This document shows positions 1 through 6,256 of a DNA stretch of 16,919 nt, piece after piece (the first letter of the stretch is position 1; every line of letters starts with the position of its first letter). Position numbers and translations under genes: made by a program. The stretch lies in the NCBI GenBank assembly GCA_003155275.1, contig PMCC01000030.1, forward strand, positions 4,603 to 21,521. Reading direction: 5' to 3'. The DNA comes from Actinomycetota bacterium. GTDB taxonomy: Bacteria; Actinomycetota; Humimicrobiia; Humimicrobiales; Humimicrobiaceae. The notes under the pieces are model-generated. The model made no database searches. It was not told where the DNA came from and worked only from the letters and a program-made list of their open reading frames with translations.

Positions 1-121
1 GGATTGTCTTTTTATAATTGGAATTACTGCAAAACGAAAACAGGGTTTACCTTTTTGCAATAGTCCTGGTTGCAATGCTAAAGCTGGAAATATGCCGGGA
101 TTAAGCCTTTTTAATCTATGA
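1..121. other. Unassigned window edge, open on both strands
   Basis: A plus-strand frame is open from base 2 to a TGA at 119-121, overlapping the last bases of the convergent VIT-like gene. Its visible tail contains two cysteines spaced like a short Cys motif (FCNSPGCNAK). A minus-strand frame is also open across the whole stretch and runs off the edge. I recognise neither product. It may be the 3' end of a convergent gene, the edge of a dispersed repeat, or non-coding. The palindrome TTGCAA occurs twice near 56-76. I see no clear terminator for the leftward genes here. Confidence 0.2.
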
Positions 122-722
122 ATTCAAGGAGATAACCAAGCGCTACGCAGAATACTCCGGCCAGTACCATCTTAAGAATGCTTATAAGCAGATTTCGTTT
201 TGAGTTCTTGCCAAGAAAGATCCCATTTCCTATAAGTAAAAGGAATGCTAAAAATGCTCCTGAATAATAACAGACATTTATTTGCAGGTACTTCCCAAAA
301 AAGAAAGGAACGAGAGGAATAAATGCAGAGATGCCAGCTGTAAACCCGTTGAGCGCAGCAAGGACAATTGAAGCAAATCTTTGCGCCTTTGCAATAATAG
401 TGCCAGTAAGGACATGCAGAGTGGACATTTCAAGTTCCCGCATATCTTTTGCTCTTTCTGAGCTCTCACTGTTATAAACGCTCCATACGCCTGATATCAT
501 AAGCGATATGCATACTGCAGATCCGGATATTATTATATGTTTATATTCCCGGGCCCCAACGACATAGTTTCCGAGCAGTACGCCAAGCATCGTTATTACT
601 CCGTCAAAGCCGTTTATTGCAACATATCTTCTGGTAATTTGTGAAATCCCTGCAATTTTATTGTAAGTCTTTACTTTAGCAATATATTCCGCAAATGAAA
701 CTTTTAGAGTATTGTTATTCAT
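111..722 (-). CDS. VIT1/CCC1-like (TIGR00267-type) integral membrane protein
   Basis: A 203-residue membrane protein. After a polar N-terminus of about 30 residues comes RRYVAINGFDGVITMLGVLL (31-50), which matches the conserved first-helix pattern (F-D-G-hydrophobic-T-x-G) of the VIT1/CCC1 family of Fe/Mn transporters and their small prokaryotic relatives. Further hydrophobic segments lie near 62-82, 116-138, 150-170 and 179-199, about five helices, the usual VIT number. The acidic stretch around 85-100 (ESSERAKDMRELEMS) sits between helices 2 and 3, where VIT proteins carry their cytosolic metal-binding helices, but it is much shorter here. It starts with ATG, is preceded by a weak AAAGAG-like element, and lies 19 bp downstream of lipA, so it is probably the last gene of the parAB-lipA run. 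Family membership is fairly clear. Metal transport is inferred from the family, and many short members are uncharacterised. Confidence 0.65.
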   Translation of the reverse strand: MNNNTLKVSFAEYIAKVKTYNKIAGISQITRRYVAINGFDGVITMLGVLLGNYVVGAREYKHIIISGSAVCISLMISGVWSVYNSESSERAKDMRELEMSTLHVLTGTIIAKAQRFASIVLAALNGFTAGISAFIPLVPFFFGKYLQINVCYYSGAFLAFLLLIGNGIFLGKNSKRNLLISILKMVLAGVFCVALGYLLEFID

Positions 723-741
723 TTTGCAAGCTCTTTAATAA

Positions 742-1623
742 TCAATTTCCTGACGACTTAAAAGCTGCTGCCGCGAGGTAAGACGACCTTACAAATACGC
801 CTGAAACCACATACTTAAATCCCATGTTTTTTGCATAGTTTTCCAGTTCGGCAAACTCTTCAGGGCTGTAGTATTTCTGCACTGCTAAATTATTCTTTCC
901 TGGGCACAGGTATTGGCCAATAGTAACAATGTCACAATTTACTGATTTTAAATCTTTTAGAAGGCCGTATATTTCTTCAATTTTTTCACCCAAGCCAAGC
1001 ATAAATCCTGATTTTGTGATGACATCCGGTTTTATAAGTTTTGAAGAATCCAATATTTTCAGGGATTTTTGGTAGTCGGCCCCATTTCTGATTCCGGTAT
1101 AATTTTCTTTTACCGTTTCAATATTGTGGTTTAAAACATCCAGGTCTTCCCGTAATAATATTTCAAGGTTTTTAGTTTCGTTTTTGAAATCCGGTATCAG
1201 GCATTCCACCTTTGCTTCGGGCATGAGGGCTTTTATCTGCCTTAGTGTTTTGGCAAACTGGCCTGCTCCGCCGTCAGCAAGGTCATCCCTCGTAACAGAA
1301 GTAAGCACGATATATTTTAACTCCAAAGCGGCCACTGCACTTGCGATATTGTGCGGTTCGTTTTCGTCTGCTGCCATAGGCTTGCCAGATTCTACACTGC
1401 AAAAAGCGCAGTTTCTTGAACAAATGTTTCCGAGCAATAAAAATGTTGCAGTCTTGTTGCTGAAACATTCAAAAATATTCGGGCATTTGGCATTCTGGCA
1501 TACAGTATGAAGATTTAAATCTAAAATAAGATTATTTACCCGGGCTATATTTTGATTGTTTAAAAATACTTTTTTTTTAAGCCACTCCGGTTTATCAAGG
1601 CGCTTTTTATCTGCTTCCAACAA
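742..1623 (-). CDS. lipA: Lipoyl synthase (radical SAM)
   Basis: LipA inserts two sulfur atoms into protein-bound octanoyl groups to make the lipoyl cofactor of 2-oxoacid dehydrogenases and the glycine cleavage H protein. Length is 293 residues, normal for the family. The auxiliary 4Fe-4S cysteines are C42, C47 and C53 (CX4CX5C) and the radical-SAM cluster is C68, C72 and C75 (CX3CX2C). The C-terminal RSSY motif (279-282) supplies the serine ligand of the auxiliary cluster, so every hallmark is intact. No ATG is usable, because the first in-frame Met is about residue 83 inside the radical-SAM domain. The start is one of two consecutive TTG codons at 1618-1623, with AAGGAT/CAGGA just upstream. 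The gene overlaps the 3' end of parB by 17 bp, implying coupled translation. No lipB, lplA or lipoylated enzyme is visible in the window. Confidence 0.95.
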   Translation of the reverse strand: MLEADKKRLDKPEWLKKKVFLNNQNIARVNNLILDLNLHTVCQNAKCPNIFECFSNKTATFLLLGNICSRNCAFCSVESGKPMAADENEPHNIASAVAALELKYIVLTSVTRDDLADGGAGQFAKTLRQIKALMPEAKVECLIPDFKNETKNLEILLREDLDVLNHNIETVKENYTGIRNGADYQKSLKILDSSKLIKPDVITKSGFMLGLGEKIEEIYGLLKDLKSVNCDIVTIGQYLCPGKNNLAVQKYYSPEEFAELENYAKNMGFKYVVSGVFVRSSYLAAAAFKSSGN

Positions 1624-2500
1624 TCCTGCCTATTATCCTTTCAAAATCTTTAAGAGAGCCAAAAAGAATTTCCATTTTCCCCTTATTCTTGCTGACCTTA
1701 ATTTTAACCGGTGTTTCGAGGTACTCTGAAACTCTCTTCTCAACTTCAGGGATCTTTTCAAATTGCAGCAGTTTTTGTTTTTTAGCCGGTTTTGGATCAA
1801 CTTTTTTCTTATTTATCTTGTTTATAATCTTTTCGGTTTCCCTTACACTCAAATCGTTTTCTACAATATCGTTAGCGAGTTCTATCTGTTCTTTCATATT
1901 CTCAAGGGCCAGAAGGGCGCGCGCATGGCCGGCGCTTATTTTATCGCTGTCTATCAGTTTTTGAACTTCAATTGGAAGCAGCAGAAGCCTTAAGGAATTT
2001 GTAATTGCCGACCTGCTTTTTCCAACCCTTTTGGATAATTCCTCGTGTGTCAATTTAAATTCATCCACCAATTGCCTGAAAGTATGCGCCAGCTCAATGG
2101 ATGTAAGATTATCTCTCTGGATATTCTCAATCAGAGCCATTTCAAGTGAAGCAATGTCGCCAACATCCTGGTTTAATATGCAATTTATTGTATCCATTTC
2201 AAGAATTTTAGCTGCCCTGAACCTTCTCTCTCCGGAGATTATTTCATAAAGCTGTCCGTCTACATCCAGTTTTCTGACCATAATAGGCTGAATGACGCCA
2301 AATTCCCGGATTGAATCAGCAAGTTCAGTCAGGGATTCCTGGCTAAAAATCTTTCTTGGCTGATTTTTATTGGGGATAATTTTGTTTAGCGGTATTTCAA
2401 TAATACCGGTTTTGGCAATGTTCTCTTCCAGTGTTGCTGAAGTTCCACCGGGAATCAATGCGCTCAGGCCTCTTCCCAAGCCGCCTTTATGCTGGGCCAT
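1607..2500 (-). CDS. parB: Chromosome-partitioning protein ParB (Spo0J)
   Basis: ParB is the CTP-dependent DNA clamp that loads at parS and spreads around the origin. It bears an N-terminal LGRGLSAL motif (the ParA-stimulating peptide), the CTP-binding box GERRFRAAK (about 90-98), the second box ENIQRDNLTSIELA, a helix-turn-helix around LTHEELSKRVGKSRSAITNSL, and a C-terminal dimerisation domain ending IIGRIVGSR. I start it at the ATG at 2500 (297 aa), because GGAAG sits 9 nt upstream. A TTG two codons further upstream (2506) would leave only 3 nt after GGAAG. It overlaps the end of parA by 14 bp and the start of lipA by 17 bp. Two perfect parS sites occur 3.8 and 5.6 kb away in the same window, inside the mnmE-proximal mnmG. 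Confidence 0.96.
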   Translation of the reverse strand: MAQHKGGLGRGLSALIPGGTSATLEENIAKTGIIEIPLNKIIPNKNQPRKIFSQESLTELADSIREFGVIQPIMVRKLDVDGQLYEIISGERRFRAAKILEMDTINCILNQDVGDIASLEMALIENIQRDNLTSIELAHTFRQLVDEFKLTHEELSKRVGKSRSAITNSLRLLLLPIEVQKLIDSDKISAGHARALLALENMKEQIELANDIVENDLSVRETEKIINKINKKKVDPKPAKKQKLLQFEKIPEVEKRVSEYLETPVKIKVSKNKGKMEILFGSLKDFERIIGRIVGSR

Positions 2501-3485
2501 TTGCAATCACTTCCTTTGTTAAACTTTTGTATGCTTGTGCACCTTTGCACTCGGGGTCATAATAAATAATAGGTTTTCCGTAGCTTGGGGCTTCACTCAG
2601 CCTTACGTTTCTTGGAATAATCGTTTTATATACTTTATCAGGGAAATATGACCTTACTTCTTCAATGACCTGCTCGGACAATCTTGTTCTCTGGTCATAC
2701 ATTGTCATTACTACCCCCGTAATCACCAATTGCTCATTTAAATTTTCCTTAATAAGGTTTATCGTATTCATAAGCTGGCCGAGGCCTTCCAAAGCATAGT
2801 ACTCACATTGAATAGGAATCAATACCTCGTTTGCGCCTGTAAGCGCATTTACTGTCAACAGGCCCAGTGCCGGAGGACAATCTACAATTGTAAAGTCAAA
2901 CTGGCTCCTTATTTTATCAATTGCATGTTTAAACTTATATTCTCTTTTCATAGAAGATACAAGCTCAACTTCAGCGCCGGCGAGCTGAATAGATGAAGGC
3001 AGGATATAAAGATTTTTGTAAGGAGTCTCCAGGATGGCTTTTGCGGGATCAAGGTTATTAATAAGCACATCATATATGCTTAATCGTATGTTGTCTTTTT
3101 CAAGGCCAATACCGCTTGTTGAATTGCTCTGCGGATCAAAGTCCACAATCAGGGTCTTATAGCCGTTATCCCCGAGATAGCTTGAAAGATTCACCGCAGT
3201 GGTGCTTTTCCCCACTCCGCCTTTTTGGTTTGCTATTGCTATTACCCTTCCAAGGTAGGGATTTTCCCCGGATTGCCTGTCATCATAGTTTTTAAAATCA
3301 CTATTGGCCGGTATACTATTATCCCCGGAGGCAGGTTTTTGAGCAGGGTGTTTATCACTTTTATGGCTTAAATCAGTTTCTAAATCATCCTGTTGAGACA
3401 AAATAGCCTCTTCTCCCTCTAGATTTGACAGATTGTTTATACTTTCCAGCGATTTTGGTTTTCTAAATTTTTTAAATATGCCCAT
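2487..3485 (-). CDS. parA: ParA/Soj ATPase with a long N-terminal extension
   Basis: A Walker-type ATPase of origin segregation that works with ParB and, in Bacillus, also regulates DnaA. The deviant Walker A box KGGVGKSTT lies about 88 residues in, followed by the VDFDPQ motif and the ANQ context typical of chromosomal Soj, and ending in the NVRLSEAPSYGKPI motif. Chromosomal Soj normally begins within a few residues of VIAIANQKGG, so this protein carries about 75-80 extra residues. These are polar and of low complexity, opening with the basic, amphipathic-looking MGIFKKFRKPK. I choose the ATG at 3485 (332 aa). The ATG at 3515 lies inside a TGCAT-N4-ATGCA palindrome (3511-3524) that looks regulatory. 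Neither start has a clear Shine-Dalgarno sequence, so the choice is uncertain by 10 codons. The 3' end overlaps parB. Confidence 0.93.
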   Translation of the reverse strand: MGIFKKFRKPKSLESINNLSNLEGEEAILSQQDDLETDLSHKSDKHPAQKPASGDNSIPANSDFKNYDDRQSGENPYLGRVIAIANQKGGVGKSTTAVNLSSYLGDNGYKTLIVDFDPQSNSTSGIGLEKDNIRLSIYDVLINNLDPAKAILETPYKNLYILPSSIQLAGAEVELVSSMKREYKFKHAIDKIRSQFDFTIVDCPPALGLLTVNALTGANEVLIPIQCEYYALEGLGQLMNTINLIKENLNEQLVITGVVMTMYDQRTRLSEQVIEEVRSYFPDKVYKTIIPRNVRLSEAPSYGKPIIYYDPECKGAQAYKSLTKEVIANGPA

Positions 3486-3510
3486 TATAAAATATTTAAG
3501 CTTATATATA

Positions 3511-3524
3511 TGCATATTTATGCA
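3511..3524. promoter_or_regulatory. Palindrome at the parA 5' end
   Basis: TGCAT and ATGCA are separated by 4 bp and overlap the more distal possible parA start. A perfect TATAAT (minus strand, about 3538-3543) lies just upstream, without a good -35 at 17 bp. This position suits an operator, for example for ParA/ParB autoregulation, but that is inference. AT-rich palindromes also arise by chance. Confidence 0.3.
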
Positions 3525-3561
3525 ATAGTATAAATATTATATCGTTTTTACTAATTAGCCA

Positions 3562-3604
3562 TTGCAGAATAATTTAATTATTTAAAAATTATTTGCTTCT
3601 GCAA
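3562..3604. repeat. Interrupted inverted repeat between rsmG and parA
   Basis: TTGCAGAA (3562-3569) and TTCTGCAA (3597-3604) are exact reverse complements. Inside them AATAATTT (3568-3575) can pair with AAATTATT (3586-3593). A second small hairpin (ATTGGC/GCCAAT, 3623-3640) sits just after the rsmG stop. There is no U-tract after either stem in the minus direction, so I do not call a standard terminator. This intergenic stretch (3516-3653) is the only break between rsmG and parA. Confidence 0.35.
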
Positions 3605-3653
3605 GACTTAACAATACTTGCATTTGGCCCTTTTGCCAATTATTCACCAGCAT

Positions 3654-4391
3654 CTAATCACGTAAGTTTCCTGATAGAATTTTACCATATTTTCTTGGAT
3701 ATTTATACATAGTAGGAGATACTTTTTTAAGTATCAGCAGTGCCCTGTATTCATCAAGGCAAGGGATTTTTACTTCAAGTATATTCTCTATTTCTGAGCC
3801 CATGGCGCTGATTGCTTTACCGGAAAATTGCAGCTCTTCTGCAAGATTTTTACTTTTATACAAGACTGCCCTCCCCCCGATCTTGATAAACGGTACTGCA
3901 AGTTCTGCCAGGATTGATGTTTTTGCGAGAGCTCTTGAGACTACCATATCAAACTTTTCCCTGTATCTGGTGTCGTGGGCAAGATCTTCGGCCCGCCCGG
4001 AAAGAACATATATGTTGTCAAGTTTAAGGGTATTTTTAACTTTTTCTAAAAAAGTTATTGCCTTGTTTTTTGAATCAAGAAGATAGATTTCCGATTTTTT
4101 TAAAAATATTGCAAGTAATATTCCAGGTAACCCTGCGCCGGTTCCGATATCAAGAATTCTATTTGTTTTTATTATTTTGCTGCCGGAACAATTCAGCAAA
4201 TTAAAAATGGAAAGGCAGTCAAAAAAATGCCTTATTAATATTTCGTCATGGTTTTTTGTTCCAACAAGATTAATATTTTTATTGTATTCAATAAGTATAT
4301 CCAGGTAATCATGCATTTTTTCAATATCGCCTTCATTAGGACTGATACCGAGGCTTAGAATATAATTATTTATAATTGATTGTTCCATCAT
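3654..4391 (-). CDS. rsmG: 16S rRNA (guanine-N7)-methyltransferase RsmG (GidB)
   Basis: RsmG methylates N7 of G527 (E. coli numbering) in 16S rRNA using S-adenosylmethionine. Length is 245 residues, normal. The SAM-binding loop LDIGTGAGLPG is at 80-90. Downstream, YLLDSKNKAITFLEKV (the acidic ribose-contacting strand), GRAEDL and VSRALA are family signatures. The first ATG at 4391 overlaps the TGA stop of the preceding mnmG (ATGA-type overlap), and a second ATG follows immediately. Translational coupling to mnmG is therefore likely, as in the widespread gidA-gidB pair. It is followed by a non-coding gap before parA, which may mark an operon boundary. Confidence 0.95.
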   Translation of the reverse strand: MMEQSIINNYILSLGISPNEGDIEKMHDYLDILIEYNKNINLVGTKNHDEILIRHFFDCLSIFNLLNCSGSKIIKTNRILDIGTGAGLPGILLAIFLKKSEIYLLDSKNKAITFLEKVKNTLKLDNIYVLSGRAEDLAHDTRYREKFDMVVSRALAKTSILAELAVPFIKIGGRAVLYKSKNLAEELQFSGKAISAMGSEIENILEVKIPCLDEYRALLILKKVSPTMYKYPRKYGKILSGNLRD

Positions 4392-6256
4392 CCCTGTTTT
4401 ATGGCAACCATTAAAATTGAAATGTCCGCGGGTGAAATGCCTGCAATCCTTGAAGCCTGCCCAAGCGTTTCGGGCTTGATTCTGGACAGCTTTTCCCGTG
4501 CCTCAAAAGTAATGCCGTTAATTTTAAAATAATCAAAATTTATATCTATTGCAATGTTTTCTACATTCTCAAGTTTTTTTATGCCAATTAATTCTCTGTC
4601 AATGTATCCCTTATATTTAATATATGTCTCTACCTGCTCCAATACCTTACTGTCAGATATGCTGATGCCAAGGATATCCGGAAAAGTTTTTACAAGTGCG
4701 GAAAATTTAATTTCCGGCCTTTGAAGTAATTTATAAATAGTTGTTGAATTTTCAACCGGGGAAGAACCCAGTTTCGCTAAATATTTATTGGTCTCATCAT
4801 TGGCATTTATTACTTTCTTACTTAGATCGTGAAGCAGATTTTCTATTTGCAGGTTTTTGTCCAGTACTTTTGAATACTGTTCTTCTTTTAAAAGTCCTGC
4901 CGAATATCCAAAGAAAGATAATCGTAAGTCAGCATTTTCCGGCCTGAGTGAAAGCCTGTATTCCGATCTTGAAGTATACATCCGGTAAGGTTCAGACAAT
5001 TCTTTGTTTATAAGATCATCTATTAAGACTCCTATGTAGCTGTTGCTTCTTTTAAGGATAAGAGGTTCTTTGCCTGATAATTTTAAAGCAGTATTGACGC
5101 CTGCAATAAAGCCTTGGGCGGCGGCCTCTTCATAGCCTGAGGTCCCGTTGACCTGGCCGGCGAAAAAAAGGTTGGCCACAGTCTTGCACTCCAAAGAATG
5201 TTTCAGCTGATTTGGCAATAAATAATCATATTCAACAGCATACCCCGGACGCATTATCCTTGCATTTTCAAGGCCAACGACTGTATTGACTATAAGTTGC
5301 TGAAAAAAAGCCGGCATACTTGTTGTCAGGCCCTGTAAATATGACTCGTTTGAGTATTTTCCTTCCGGTTCAATAAAGACAGGATGCCTGCTCTTATTTT
5401 CATAATTTATTACTTTCCTGTCAATTGAGGGGCAGTGCCTAGGGCCGTGCGTTGTTACCATTCCGGATTTTATTGGAGAAAGGCTGATATTATTTCTAAT
5501 TAACTCATGCGTTTTATCATTTGTATATGTCAGATAACTTGGAATATTTGGAAAGATTTTATCACTATTCCAAAAAGAAAAGCTTGCCGGTATATCCTCC
5601 CCTGGCTGAACAGCCATTTTGGAAAAATCAATTGTCCTTTTATCAATTCTTGGGGGTGTTGCTGTTTGAAATCGATCCATTACAAGCCCGGCTTTTAATA
5701 TACTATCGGTTAAATACATAGAAGGATATTCCCCCATTCTGCCGGCATGATACTCTGAGCTTCCAAGAATTATCCTGCCCCTTAAAAAGGTCCCTGCAGC
5801 CACAATGACAGATTCAGAATAAAAAGTTACTCCACTTTCTATTGAAACTCCCTGTATCCTCCCATTGTCCACCAAAATCCTGTCTACTGTCCCCTGCCGC
5901 AATGTCAGGTTTTCAGTGTTTTCGAGAGTTCTTTTCATGGCTGATTCATAGCCTTTTTTGTCTATCTGCGCCCGAAGCGCCCTTACTGCCGGCCCTTTAC
6001 TTCGGTTAAGCATTCTTACCTGTATTGCTGCTTCATTTGCCGTTTTGCCCATTTGCCCGCCCATTGCGTCAAGTTCTAAAACAAGTTGAGTTTTACCGAC
6101 ACCGCCGATTGCAGGATTGCATGGCATAAGAGCCACTTTGTCAAGATTAATGGTCAGTACAAGTGTTTTAAAACCAAGTCTTGCGCATGCCAATGAAGCC
6201 TCACAACCAGCGTGGCCGGCGCCAATTACTATTACATCGAATGCATCAATTTTCAT
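4388..6256 (-). CDS. mnmG: tRNA uridine-34 carboxymethylaminomethyl enzyme MnmG (GidA), rsmG-proximal copy
   Basis: MnmG is the FAD- and NADH-dependent partner of MnmE that builds the 5-(carboxymethyl)aminomethyl group on wobble U34. This 622-residue copy is full length. The FAD-binding GAGHAG loop is at 12-17. The two cysteines known to be essential are C46 (in MPCNPAIGG) and C275 (in RHCPSID). The second family signature AGQVNGTSGYEEAAAQG is intact, as is the C-terminal MnmE/tRNA-binding helical domain ending GQASRIAGISPADISIL. It keeps the YLTYTN(D)KTHE and QPGED segments typical of canonical MnmG. It departs from the usual GPRYCPSIEDK by reading GPRHCPSIDRK, and from VKE/VRE by reading VLELD. 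The gene overlaps the upstream paralogue by 11 bp and rsmG by 4 bp. It is the more canonical of the two tandem copies and probably the functional enzyme. Confidence 0.93.
   Translation of the reverse strand: MKIDAFDVIVIGAGHAGCEASLACARLGFKTLVLTINLDKVALMPCNPAIGGVGKTQLVLELDAMGGQMGKTANEAAIQVRMLNRSKGPAVRALRAQIDKKGYESAMKRTLENTENLTLRQGTVDRILVDNGRIQGVSIESGVTFYSESVIVAAGTFLRGRIILGSSEYHAGRMGEYPSMYLTDSILKAGLVMDRFQTATPPRIDKRTIDFSKMAVQPGEDIPASFSFWNSDKIFPNIPSYLTYTNDKTHELIRNNISLSPIKSGMVTTHGPRHCPSIDRKVINYENKSRHPVFIEPEGKYSNESYLQGLTTSMPAFFQQLIVNTVVGLENARIMRPGYAVEYDYLLPNQLKHSLECKTVANLFFAGQVNGTSGYEEAAAQGFIAGVNTALKLSGKEPLILKRSNSYIGVLIDDLINKELSEPYRMYTSRSEYRLSLRPENADLRLSFFGYSAGLLKEEQYSKVLDKNLQIENLLHDLSKKVINANDETNKYLAKLGSSPVENSTTIYKLLQRPEIKFSALVKTFPDILGISISDSKVLEQVETYIKYKGYIDRELIGIKKLENVENIAIDINFDYFKINGITFEAREKLSRIKPETLGQASRIAGISPADISILMVAIKQG

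Noticed and set aside
1124..1510. Plus-strand frame of about 128 codons opposite lipA
   Set aside because: Shadow of the radical-SAM coding sequence; lipA is intact on the other strand.
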